A stretch of 64,000 nt of DNA from NCBI RefSeq assembly GCF_019393635.1, contig NC_057861.1, positions 55,937,532 through 56,001,531 of the forward strand. The letters are read 5' to 3'. How positions within the stretch are numbered: position 1 is the stretch's first letter; each line of letters opens with the position of its first letter. The notes below the pieces were generated by a model. It saw only the letters and a list, made by a program, of their open reading frames with translations, had not been told where the DNA came from and did no database searches. Shown here in pieces: positions 42,519-52,344 of this stretch. A program made the position numbers and the translations under genes. The DNA comes from Dromiciops gliroides. Its lineage: Eukaryota; Chordata; Mammalia; Microbiotheria; Microbiotheriidae.

Positions 42519-42876
42519 ACATTTAGATTTTCAAACAACACACCACATTGCCTCTCAATAGGTCCCAAACCGAGAGTGGGAGTACCCTAGCCCCTCCCCA
42601 CTTGTTTTGAGGTGATGACTTTTTTTTTCTTTTCCTTTTTTTTTCCAGCTCTCTTGAGCTACAAGGGTGAATGTCAGTGAAGTAGGCCTGGGGCTCAATA
42701 GCCCAAGAGTCTTCCCTAGTAATCCCCCCACCCCCAGTATGAGCTGATTGGAAGACTATTGAGCTTGGAGCCAAAGTCCCACAGACTTCCTTGGAAGGGG
42801 TACCTTATAGCTCAGAAGAGAAAATTTACTCCTAAAAATGGGTGTAAATGGGTACATGATTTATACCCATTTTTTT

Positions 42877-43013
42877 TGCAGGACAATGGGGGTTAAGTAA
42901 CTTGCCCAGGGTCACACAGCTAGTAAGTGTCAAGTGTCTGAGGCCAGATTTGAACTCAGGCACTCCTGGATCCAGGGCCAGTGCTTTATCCACTGCACCA
43001 CCTAGCCACCTGC
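42877..43013 (-). mobile_element. Short CORE-SINE
   Basis: TSD 'acccatttttttt' at 42864-42876 and from 43014. Confidence 0.93.
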
Positions 43014-43289
43014 ACCCATTTTTTTTAAAATAAATTTTCTCTTCTAATCTGCACCCAATGATCACCAACAAATAGGAACATTTTAATATGTAAAAACAAA
43101 AAAAAAAGAGGAAAGATGAATGAGTAAAAACTGGGATTGTAAAAGAATGGGAGGAATAAAAAAGGAACCTTACACTCAGAAGTTCAGAATTCTAGATGTC
43201 TGAGGAGGGAGGGACCTTAGAACTCACAACAGAAGATACTTGCTAATATTTCTTTCAGCTTTTTTGGGGGGAGGGAGGGAAAACCCTTT

Positions 43290-43475
43290 CTGATAGAACA
43301 CTGGAGTCAGGAAGATCTTGTATGTAACACCAGTTATGTGGTCCAGGATAAGTCTCTCAGTCTCCGTATGGTCTCACAGGGTTATTGTGAGGATCAAAGA
43401 AGAAAATGTATTGTAAAAGCACTTTGTAAACCTTGGAGTACAACAGAAATGTCATTAGTAGTAATAGCAGCATAG
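43290..43475 (+). mobile_element. MIR-like fragment
   Basis: 'acactggagtcaggaagatc', 'cagggttattgtgaggatca'. Confidence 0.55.
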
Positions 43476-43639
43476 TATTATCCTGTCTCATCTTCTTTGA
43501 TGGTATTCAAATGGAAATGGTCCTGGGGAAAGTTGTGATCTTGTATACTTACTAAATAACAATCTTGTATACTTACTATTCTTTTAAATTTAACATGAAA
43601 GACTGATTTTTGTAATTGAATAAAAGTGTTAAGATGTAA

Positions 43640-43663
43640 TTATTATTACTATTATTATTATTA
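43640..43663 (+). repeat. (ATT)n microsatellite
   Basis: Eight near-perfect ATT units ending 'ttattattattag'. Confidence 0.85.
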
Positions 43664-43699
43664 GAACTGGAAGAACATAAACACAGACTGTCAGAGCTG

Positions 43700-43918
43700 G
43701 AGGGAACCTGTTGTCATTCATTTGTGTCTGACTCTTCAACTTAGCAAGGATACTGGATTGGTTTGCCATTTCCTTCTCCAGTGGATTAAGGCAAACAGGT
43801 TAAGTGACTTGCTCAGGGTCACACAGCTAGTAAATGTCTGAGGCTGGATTTGAACTCAGGTCTTCCTAATCCTAGGCTCAGCACCCTTTCCAACTGAGTC
43901 ACCCAGCTACAATGGAAG
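43700..43918 (-). mobile_element. MAR1-type CORE-SINE
   Basis: 'tttgccatttccttctccag', 'gaggctggatttgaactcag', head 'aactgagtcacccagcta'; part of the core is lost. Confidence 0.8.
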
Positions 43919-43979
43919 TAAATGCTGAATCTAGCTTACAGAGAGTATTAGAGAAGGCAGAGAAATTCAGAATCATCTA

Positions 43980-44110
43980 CTCCAAATGAAAAGGAAACTG
44001 AGGCCCAAGCAGGAGGCGCAGCCATTCTCCAGTCAAATGCTGGATCAGTAGCAGAGCTGGGCCCAGAACCCAGGTCTCCCGACTCCCGGCCCAGGCCTCC
44101 TTCTGTCGTT
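43980..44110 (-). mobile_element. MIR-like fragment
   Basis: 'aaatgaaaaggaaactgagg' and 'gtagcagagctgggcccaga'. Confidence 0.45.
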
Positions 44111-44199
44111 CTAGCTGGTTGGGTTTCATTGCAGCAGCAAATGGGAACTGCTTGCCAGGACTGGGTGGCAGAGATGGGCCCTGGCACAGAGTTCGGGCT

Positions 44200-44345
44200 G
44201 GGTATCTTGCTGGCTGTTTCACAGGGAGCAATGAGCCATGTAATAACTTGGTAATTACCCGGTAATTATTGACCATGTCAGCATGATTGTGGCCGCCCCA
44301 GCAAGGGCTGTGCAGCCGGTCTGGAGGCTCGCTAATACCCAACCC
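44200..44345. promoter_or_regulatory. Candidate conserved non-coding element D
   Basis: Unique block with a directly repeated 'ggtaatta' at 44250-44257 and 44261-44268 (11-bp spacing, one helical turn) within 'acttggtaattacccggtaa', then 'ttattgaccatgtcagcatg'. Spacing suits paired homeodomain sites. Confidence 0.45.
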
Positions 44346-44389
44346 CTGCCGAGGACATGGGAAATTGGCCTCGGGAATGGAGTGGTCAT

Positions 44390-44615
44390 TAGCAAGTCTG
44401 GAAGGGAGAGAGAGAAGCGTTTTGCATCAATATTAGGAAAGGCTTCCTAACAATTAGAAGTGTCCAACAGAAGAATTGACAGCCTGGCTTGGTGGTGAGC
44501 TCCCCGTGGGTGACAGTATTCAAGGGAAGGATGGCCGAGGGTTTTTCTGCTTAGGTATGGGCTGATGTAGATGCTTCTGAGGTCCCTTCTAGCTTTGAGA
44601 TTCTAGGATATGGAA
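44390..44615 (+). mobile_element. L3/CR1 3' end
   Basis: 'aggaaaggcttcctaacaat', 'gtggtgagctccccgtgggt', 'gaggtcccttctagctttga' 'gattctagg' in L3 order. Confidence 0.7.
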
Positions 44616-44889
44616 TCTAGATCAAGTTGGGTTTTCCCTTTGTCCTCCTCACAACTGCCTGCCCAGTCCTGGCCTTCCGGGCAGGATTCATAAGTGGAGC
44701 AATTTAGGAAGAAAAGCAGCTCACGCATAGCCCCAGTTGTAGCAAGCCCGTGGTGGCGAGGGGTGAAGGGTAGATGTAGGGATAGGGGCAGAGGCAGGGG
44801 AACTCCAGGTTATTCTGAGGTTGCCCGTGGCTGGTCTTTCGGGGGAAAGTCATGCAGGCAAAGCTCAGAGGAGGAGGAAAAGAGGACCA

Positions 44890-45010
44890 TGGGATCTTAG
44901 AGCTGGCAAGGGACATGAGAAATTGGTTAGTTCAACCCTCTTATTTAACAGACGGGGGAAACTGAGGAGGAGAGAGAGGAAGGGACTTTGCCCAGAGCCA
45001 CGTGCTAACA
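44890..45010 (-). mobile_element. MIR/L3-like fragment
   Basis: 'gggatcttagagctggcaag', 'acagacgggggaaactgagg', 'actttgcccagagccacgtg'. Immediately left of the satellite. Confidence 0.5.
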
Positions 45011-45059
45011 ATGCCTTTTGTTTCCTGGCTGTTTTGATATAGGGGGAGGGGAGGAGACA

Positions 45060-46400
45060 GACAGACAAGAGGAAGACAGGAAAAGGAAAAGAGGGGTGAG
45101 GGAGAGGGAGAAACAGAGATAGAGAGAAGAGGAAGACAGGAAAAGGAAAAGGGGGGAGAGGGAGAAAGGGGGAGAGAGAAACAGAGACAGAGAGAAGAGG
45201 AAGACAGGAAAAGGAAAAGGGGGGAGAGGGAGAAACAGAGATAGAGAGAAGAGGAAGACAGGAAAAGGAAAAGAGGGGAGAGGGAGAAACAGAGATAGAG
45301 AGAAGAGGAAGACAGGAAAAGGAAAAGGGGGGAGAGGGAGAAAGGGGGAGAGAGAAACAGAGACAGAGAGAAGAGGAAGACAGGAAAAGGAAAAGGGGGG
45401 AGAGGGAGAAACAGAGAGAGAGAAGAAGAAGACAGGAAAAGGAAAAGGGGGGAGAGGGAGAAAGGGGGAGAGAGAAACAGAGACAGAGAGAAGAGGAAGA
45501 CAGGAAAAGGAAAAGAGGGGTGAGGGAGAGGGAGAAACAGAGATAGAGAGAAGAGGAAGACAGGAAAAGGAAAAGGGGGGAGAGGGAGAAAGGGGGAGAG
45601 AGAAACAGAGACAGAGAGAAGAGGAAGACAGGAAAAGGAAAAGGGGGGAGAGGGAGAAACAGAGATAGAGAGAAGAGGAAGACAGGAAAAGGAAAAGAGG
45701 GGAGAGGGAGAAACAGAGATAGAGAGAAGAGGAAGACAGGAAAAGGAAAAGGGGGGAGAGGGAGAAAGGGGGAGAGAGAAACAGAGACAGAGAGAAGAGG
45801 AAGACAGGAAAAGGAAAAGGGGGGAGAGGGAGAAACAGAGAGAGAGAAGAAGAAGACAGGAAAAGCAAAAGGGGGGAGAGGGAGAAAGGGGGAGAGAGAA
45901 ACAGAGACAGAGAGAAGAGGAAGACAGGAAAAGGAAAAGAGGGGTGAGGGAGAGGGAGAAACAGAGATAGAGAGAAGAGGAAGACAGGAAAAGGAAAAGG
46001 GGGGAGAGGGAGAAAGGGGGAGAGAGAAACAGAGACAGAGAGAAGAGGAAGACAGGAAAAGGAAAAGGGGGGAGAGGGAGAAAGGGGGAGAGAGAAACAG
46101 AGACAGAGAGAAGAAGAAGACAGGAAAAGGAAAAGGGGGGAGAGGGAGAAAGGGGGAGAGAGAAACAGAGACAGAGAGAAGAGGAAGACAGGAAAAGGAA
46201 AAGGGGGGAGAGGGAGAAAGGGGGAGAGAGAAACAGAGACAGAGAGAAGAGGAAGACAGGAAAAGGAAAAGGGGGGAGAGGGAGAAAGGGGGAGAGAGAA
46301 ACAGAGACAGAGAGAAGAGGAAGACAGGAAAAGGAAAAGGGGGGAGAGGGAGAAAGGGGGAGAGAGAAACAGAGACAGAAAGACAGAGAGACAGACAGAG
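45060..46400 (+). repeat. Purine-rich satellite with 424-bp higher-order repeat
   Basis: Twenty-one copies of 'gaggaagacaggaaaaggaa' (or one-base variants) start units of 60, 68, 54, 54, 68, 52 and 68 bp. This seven-unit block sums to 424 bp and occurs twice, anchored at 45073, 45497 and 45921. It then continues as one 60-bp and five 68-bp units. The plus strand is nearly all purine. The 505-residue minus-strand frame across it is Ser/Pro/Leu/Phe-rich low-complexity translation and not a gene. Confidence 0.95.
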
Positions 46401-46639
46401 AGGAAGGTAAGAAGCTTTAGAAGGATGTCCCCTTGCTCCACCTCACACTTTGAAAACACTCTCCTCCACACCTCTGAGCATCCCGACAGTGCTAAGCAGG
46501 TGACAAGGACAATTGCCCTCACTTCAAAACGAGTGTTGTTATCCTGAGCTCAGTGAACTTTTTCCATGTTCTGATAACTGTATTTCAATATTCTTGGCTC
46601 CCTTTGTGTATTTTTATTTTAACATCTGAAGGCACGAGT

Positions 46640-47215
46640 CTGACTGTGGCCAGACTGGCCACAAAGGGGTACAGGACACAGAAAGGGCAAGACCCCACGC
46701 TTTCAGAGGAGGCAAGGAGAGGGTCACACCGCAAAGTCAGCGGCAGGGCTGGGGGCCCTCCAGCCGTGCGCCTTAATGAACACGCCTACCGCACCGTGTT
46801 CTCTAACAGGCCCCTTGTGGCGTCCCGTAATGGGAGAGGCCACGCCCCTGGACCGATCGCCATCTCCCTGCCCCGACTCGTCGGTCTGTCAGTCCATCCG
46901 TCAGTCAGTCTGTCCCTTCCCCGCCCGCCAGCCCGTCCGTCCCACTGTCTTAGCCTCAGCCACTTAATTTCCTGTCTGCGTCTTGTCTCGACTGATGGAT
47001 CGCTCCCGGGAGACGTCCACGGGCTGTAAACACACTTTTTATTTGTCCGACAGATCCCGGCGGCCGGCGGGTAATATACGCGCCTTCCCTCTGCCCGATG
47101 CTGTCGGGATTAGGGGCCGGACATATTTCATCGGAAACCTCCGTGTGTGCGTCCTTAATAAATCATTTAAATAGGAGTGTCTCCGCTCACCGCGTGCCAT
47201 GAAATATTAACTGAG
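46640..47215. promoter_or_regulatory. Candidate conserved non-coding element E, CpG-rich
   Basis: Non-repetitive and far richer in CpG than the surroundings ('ccggcggccggcgggtaata', 'tacgcgcc', 'gatgctgtcgggattagggg'), ending in an AT-rich core 'aataaatcatttaaatagga' and 'catgaaatattaactg'. Contains (GTCA/GTCC)n at 46880-46915. The 158-residue plus frame here has no recognised domain. Best read as an enhancer or small CpG island. Confidence 0.45.
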
Positions 47216-47244
47216 GCAGGGGAGACCATCCATCCGACAGGGTG

Positions 47245-47510
47245 GGCTGAGAAGCCTTAGAGTCTGGAGATCTGGGTTTGAGGGTGGCCTCGCACACCCT
47301 TGCTAGCTGAGTGACCTTAAGCAAGTCACCCGACTTCTCTGGGAACCCGAGTTCGAATCCCAACTCTGCCATGCATGACCCTGTGCAAATAGCTTTTCTT
47401 CTCTGGGTTTCCTTGCCTAGGTACTAAATACTTGCTAAGATTTCTTTCAGCTTTTTTTGGGGGGGGGAACCCTCTCTGAGCCTCAGTTTCCTCTTTTGTA
47501 AAAATAGATG
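47245..47510 (+). mobile_element. MIR-like fragments
   Basis: 'tgctagctgagtgaccttaa', 'gagttcgaatcccaactctg', 'gagcctcagtttcctctttt'. Two partial copies in line. Confidence 0.6.
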
Positions 47511-47516
47511 GGAATA

Positions 47517-47666
47517 GGGGCAGCTAGGTGGCCAGTGGATAGAGCACTGGCCCTGGACTCAGGAGGAACTGAGTTCAAATCCGACCTCAGACACTTGACA
47601 CTTACTAGCTGTGTGACCCTGGGCAAGTCACTTAACCCTCATTGCCTCACCCCCCCCCCAAAAAAA
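47517..47666 (+). mobile_element. Short CORE-SINE
   Basis: TSD 'agatgggaata' at 47506-47516 and 47667-47677. Head has a 2-bp loss ('ggtggccagtggatag'). Confidence 0.95.
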
Positions 47667-48019
47667 AGATGGGAATAACCATTCTTGAACTGAAAACACT
47701 GTTTACACTTGAGATCACCTTGGAAATAAGAATGATTTCTCCCTTCTTCTCTTCCCTTCCCCCCTTTCCCCTCTAATGCTTTCTGCACACCTTTGGAGAT
47801 AACCCACCTACCCATCCCAAGCTAGCTGTCTGAAAGATGGGCTTCAGTCAAGAGAGAAGAATTTGTGCCAGTCCCTACTCTACCACTAACCTCACCATGT
47901 GGCCCCATAAAACTCTGGGCTTCCATTTCATCATCTATAAAATGGAAAGATGTTCAGTTGCAATTAGAAGATTCAAAGCTAGAACATCTAATGATCTAGC
48001 CAGTAAACCTAGTCTAACC

Positions 48020-48135
48020 CCCTTTTTTTATAGATGGGGAAACAAGTTCCATTAGAAATTACTTGCCCAAGGTCACACAAATAGTAAGTGTCTGAGATGA
48101 GATTCAGAACCAGGCCGCCTGACCACAAATCTAGT
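48020..48135 (-). mobile_element. MIR-like fragment
   Basis: 'ttatagatggggaaacaagt', 'acttgcccaaggtcacacaa'. Confidence 0.6.
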
Positions 48136-48499
48136 TCTCTACCACAGGAGCTAAAGCTGGGCCGCATCTTAGAGCTCATCCAGGCTAATCCCCCCATAAA
48201 TCCTTACCCAGCTTCCCTCCAAGGGCTGTTTCGAGGATGCAGAGAAATCACAGAGGTGAGAGTGCATTTGTAACTATGAAGCCAGTGTAAAAGTGAGTTA
48301 TGAGTAAGACAGCCAGGGTACTAAAAAAGACTCCGGGGAATGGACAATCCAGGGGAGTCCTCCTCAGGAAGTGGAGCCCTGTGCTCCCAGCCCAAAGCCT
48401 GCCCACCTGGCCCAGGGTCTTCATGCTCATGCCTTTGCTTAGAGGGACCCTTGGGCTGAGACCAGAGACACTAACTCCCAACTTAACACAGTTCATTCC

Positions 48500-48925
48500 T
48501 TCAGGGAACCACTGGTCTGAGGAGGGAGGGGGGAGACTTGGTCCTGCGGGGGGGGGGGGCCCTCTCTGTGAGGGAGGAAACCCAACCTTTTCCTGGATGG
48601 GCCCTTGGCTAGGGGAGGAATGGGGTTTTAGTCAGGGGGAAGCTTTTGGTCTGAGTCAGGAGTTTTCCTTAGGGGAGCCCCTCATCTGAAGAGAGAGACA
48701 GCCTTTTCCCGAAGGCAACCCCTGATTTGAGAGAGACAAAGTTCTGCCTAGGGAAGCCCCCTAGGTGAGGGAAGGAACGTAGCCTTTTGGGGGGCAGCAC
48801 CTGAACTGACAGATCCTGTCTGGGGGCGCTCCCCCATCTGAGGGAGGAGATAGGGTCCTTCCCCGAGGGAGTCTCTGGTCTGAGGGCAGGGTGGGGGGGT
48901 GGCAATCCTGGCCGTAGAGCAGCCT
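48500..48925 (+). repeat. Decayed minisatellite, modal period about 41 bp
   Basis: Ten diverged copies of a 'cccctggtctgagggagg'-like motif. Anchors near 48514, 48566, 48607, 48648, 48683, 48724, 48763, 48803, 48835 and 48877 give spacings of 52, 41, 41, 35, 41, 39, 40, 32 and 42. Between anchors 'ccttttcc' and 'aggggaagc' recur. Overlapping 102-129-residue frames are products of the repeat. Confidence 0.7.
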
Positions 48926-49129
48926 CGGAGTGAGGGGCAGGTGAGTCAGACAGGTGCCTAGCACTGGGGCTAGCCATACCTCATTCATGAAGGTAGGCTG
49001 GCAGACAGTCGCTGGGGCGGAGGTAATGTCCCCACTGCTGGAGGGGGGAATCCGCCTGGGCCCACAGAGGCTCCCGGGAAATCGTCCCCATTCAGGTGCT
49101 CTGGGCCGGAAAAAGACTGGCTGGGGCCG

Positions 49130-49240
49130 CATACCAATGCGCCAGCCCCAGCTGAGTTAATGACAGCCGTGGCCAGGGGACTGCTTTATTAATAAGCCCG
49201 GCAGCTCATGTCTCCGTGGCCCTCTGGAGTGTACACAGGG
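49130..49240. promoter_or_regulatory. Candidate conserved non-coding element F
   Basis: 'gctgagttaatgacagccgt', 'actgctttattaataagccc', 'ggcagctcatgtctccgtgg': AT-rich words with intact CpGs in non-repetitive DNA. Confidence 0.4.
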
Positions 49241-49404
49241 CCCCCCTCACAAGGACCCTGGAAAGTGAGAGCCTGCGCTGGTGAGGGTGCAAAGGAAGGC
49301 CAGGCCTCCCACCCCCTCTGGCTGTGGGGAAGAGATGGAAGAGAACTCTAGATATAGCCCAGCCCCCTTACAGGCCCCCCAAGAGTGAAACAGGATCTCA
49401 AGTC

Positions 49405-49565
49405 CCAAAGGAGGCCCGGGTTTGAATTCCAACTCTGTCACTCCCCTTGACACCTTGGGTGAGTCACTGTCCTTTGAGACTCCCCTTGCTCATCTGTCCA
49501 ATGACAAGATTGGACCATCTCTGAAGGTTCCTTCTGGCTGTGAATCCTAGGTCTCTGAAACTGTC
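49405..49565 (+). mobile_element. MIR-like fragment
   Basis: 'gggtttgaattccaactctg', 'aggttccttctggctgtgaa' 'tcctagg'. Confidence 0.6.
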
Positions 49566-49662
49566 ATAGGCTCAGAGGTCACAGATGAACAGACTAGACA
49601 GTCCAGGGTTTCTTAACCTGGGGTCTGGGATCTTGTGGGGAGGGCTTTTAAAACATCAATAG

Positions 49663-49827
49663 GGGCAGCTAGGTGGTACAGTGGATAAAGCACTGGCCCT
49701 GGAGTCAGGAGGACCTGAGTTCAAATCCGGCCTCAGACACTTAACACTTACTAGCTGTGTGTCCCTGGGCAAGTCACTTAACCCCAATTGCCTCGCCAAA
49801 AACAAAACAAAACAAAAAACAAAAAGC
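49663..49827 (+). mobile_element. Short CORE-SINE nested in hAT
   Basis: TSD 'catcaatag' at 49654-49662 and 49828-49836. Tail (CAAAA)n. Confidence 0.95.
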
Positions 49828-49832
49828 CATCA

Positions 49833-49912
49833 ATAGACAGATGGGTAGATAGATGGACAGATAGATGGTTGGTGGACGGATGGATGGACAGCTAGATGGA
49901 TAGATAGAGATA
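49833..49912 (+). repeat. Degenerate (GATA/GATG)n run
   Basis: Tetranucleotide units directly after the SINE's right TSD, ending 'gatagatagagatatatacc'. Confidence 0.8.
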
Positions 49913-50069
49913 TATACCTGTACATATTTTGACCAGTATATTTCCATATAAGGTTTTCTTTGCAATCTTATTCTTTTATTTTATGCATATGATTCAGAGA
50001 AGAGGTCCACAGGCTTCACCAAACTATCAAAGGGGCTCAGCACACAAAAAAGGTTAAGAATTCTTGTTT

Positions 50070-50398
50070 TAGTCTTACTTTCTTTTACAGATGAAGAAAT
50101 TGAGGCCCAGATAGGCCTTAGGGCAACAAAGCAGGTGGCTGGGCTAAGACTCAAACCCAGGTTTGTCATTTAGTCATTTTCAGTTGTGTCCGACTCTTCT
50201 TGACCCCAATTGGGGTTTTCTTGGCAAAGATATTAGAGGGGTTTGCCATTTCCTTCTCCAGTTCATTTTACAGATGAGGAAACGGGCAAACAGGATTAGG
50301 TGACTTGCTCAAGGTCACACAGCTAGTAAGTGTCTGAGATGGAATTTGAACTCATGTCTTACTGACTCCAGGCCTGGTGCTCTGTCCACTGGGCCACA
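50070..50398 (-). mobile_element. MIR fragment then MAR1-type SINE
   Basis: 50070-50165: 'acagatgaagaaattgaggc'. 50166-50398: MAR1 tail 'gtgtccgactcttcttgacc', core, and head 'tgtccactgggccac'. Confidence 0.8.
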
Positions 50399-50399
50399 A

Positions 50400-50890
50400 A
50401 AAGAACGGGTGGAGACTCAAACCCAGGTTATGACTCTAAAGTCAACAGTTCTTTCTACTACTTTTCTCTGCCTCTGAGTTCTTACAACCCCTGATCCAGG
50501 CACACCAGAGAGAGCAGGGGAGGTACAAAGGATGCAGCTGCCCCTGACCGGGGGACCCAGCCATCCTGGCACAACCTTTGCTCCTTCTCTGTGCCTTTGA
50601 CCTCAGGCAGCTCAAAGCACAGCCCATAGGCCTTCCCAGGACACATTGCAGACGACAGATGCCCAGGAAAAAGCCATCCAGGAAGACCAAGCCCCTGAGA
50701 AATGGAGCACTCTGAGACACAGGAGTCTCAGCCACCCTCTTGGTCATCATAGGTTACAGGAGAAGAAAGATTCTTTTTCAAGGATGTGTTGGATGAGATG
50801 GGCACAGAAGTCCCTTAAAACCCTGAAAATTCTTTGAGACCCAAAGAAGTGAAGTGATTCTCCCAAAGGAACAGTGGCTCAAGCCCAGGT
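50400..50890. other. Unannotated stretch
   Basis: A 102-residue minus frame and a 63-residue plus frame show no family features; no repeat recognised. Confidence 0.3.
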
Positions 50891-50894
50891 CACA

Positions 50895-51405
50895 GGATTA
50901 TACAGAGCTGGAAAGAACCTTAGACTTCATTGAATAGGCTGAGGCCTGGTCATCCCCGTCCTCCCTCCCTCCTTTTACCTGCAGCCCCCATCAGGACTAT
51001 TGCCAAAAGCTGTTGTCTTTTTTTTTTCTCCCAAAGCACCACGGCTAAGGATTCCTGAGTGAGCTAACACACCGTGGCAGGATCTTCTCCCGGGAAGTAG
51101 GGGCCCGGGGCTCCCTGGGGACAAGAGCTATCTAAGTGCAAAGTGTCTGCCTGGGGCTGGGGATACTGAATTATGGATGGCCCCTTGGGGCTCTGGGCCC
51201 AGGAGGGGGCCAGGAAGCTATGCTTGCTGGAGAAGAATGGGGGTTCAGAGTGCAGTCAGTGAAGAAGTCTGATGGTGCCAAGGGAATGGCATCAGGAAGG
51301 CAGAGAGAGCCCCCTCCACCCCTCACCCCATATCCCTATCTTCCTTGAAGCAACTTGCCCCCAAGGATGCCCAGATCCCCTCCAGCCTCTGCCCAGGGGC
51401 TACAA
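50895..51405. other. Mostly unannotated; short old repeat at the left
   Basis: 50895-50960 holds 'acagagctggaaagaacctt'. 51040-51090 ('attcctgagtgagctaacac') may be unique sequence. Rest not recognised. Confidence 0.3.
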
Positions 51406-51406
51406 G

Positions 51407-51408
<2 letters not shown>

Positions 51409-51464
<56 letters not shown>
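51409..51464 (+). repeat. (AC)n microsatellite
   Basis: About 27 uninterrupted AC units; open frames through it are Thr/His low-complexity. Confidence 0.98.
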
Positions 51465-51466
<2 letters not shown>

Positions 51467-51649
51467 CATGCCCCACTGGTATATCCTTTGGGGTAAGGCA
51501 TCATTTCCAAAAGGCCTCAGGGTTACTTGGGAAGGAAGATACAGAACTCATTAGCTCAGGGGCTCAGATGAGTTCCAGGCCCAGAGGGAAAAGGACCCCC
51601 GATAAGGGGGGGAGGGAGGATGGAGAAGCAGATTATGGAGTAAGATCAG

Positions 51650-51830
51650 AGCTGTCTTTAATCCAGCTTCTGACATGTGTTAGCTGTGTGACCAAAGGCA
51701 AGTGGCTTAACTTCTCTGGTACTTCATCTCCTTATTTGGAAACCAAGGGTAATAATACCTTTAGTATCGCCATCCCTAAGTTGTTATAGCTCCCAAATGA
51801 GGTAATGTATATTATACATGTGAAACACAG
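51650..51830 (+). mobile_element. MIR-like CORE-SINE
   Basis: 'agctgtgtgaccaaaggcaa', 'tctggtacttcatctcctta', 'gctcccaaatgaggtaatgt'. Confidence 0.55.
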
Positions 51831-52340
51831 AAACATTAGCTCTTGGTAGCAGTAACAGGCTGGACCAGATGGGGCTGCAGCTGGAGCCCTGGGTGAGGAA
51901 GAAGGGGAGGAGGAAAAGGAGAAAGGGAGGGGAGAGAGGGAGGGGAACTGGGAACTGGGAGCCTAAGGGCAAAGAACTAGGAGGAAGAGGGTGACAGAGC
52001 TGGAGAGGGGCGGGGTAGCAACATTTTGAAATGTCACTTGGGCCACCAGGTCAAGAGGAGGCCTTTGTGCAGAGGATGATGGGTAATGCCCCCTGCTTAG
52101 GGCCAGACCCTGGAGAAAGGGTGGGCCACTAGGCTTCTGGACCCTCAGCTAAGTCAGGTAGAACCACTCCCTAATCAGGCAGTGTCAAAACTGGCAGGAA
52201 GGAAATAAGGGATGAAACTTTCTGGAAGTTGGCTCAACTCTCTGAAATCACTGGGGACATGGAGACTAGATGCAAAATAGAGACACTCTCCCTCTAACAT
52301 TTCTGCCTCTCTGTCTCTGTTTCTCCTCTCCAACTCCCTT
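51831..52340. other. Unannotated, GA-rich in part
   Basis: 51890-52010 is a purine-rich run ('gaagaaggggaggaggaaaa'). The rest is not recognised. Confidence 0.35.
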
Positions 52341-52344
52341 AAAC

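Larger units (their letters stand above)
49604..50066. mobile_element. hAT-Charlie-like DNA transposon with nested SINE
   Basis: Ends 'cagggtttcttaacctgggg' and 'aaaaaaggttaagaattctt' are inverted repeats. 'gaagaggtccacaggcttca' and 'ccaaactatcaaaggggctc' precede the right end. Contains the SINE at 49663 and a GATA/GATG run. Confidence 0.75.

Noticed and set aside
45005-46522. 505-residue minus-strand open frame as a secreted or membrane protein
   Set aside because: It starts with a hydrophobic stretch but is otherwise a translation of the purine satellite's pyrimidine strand, which cannot contain stops.
46553-47029. 158-residue plus-strand frame in the CpG-rich block
   Set aside because: Composition is GC-driven (Pro/Arg/Ser) and a GTCA/GTCC repeat lies inside; no recognised domain. 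Kept only as a regulatory candidate.
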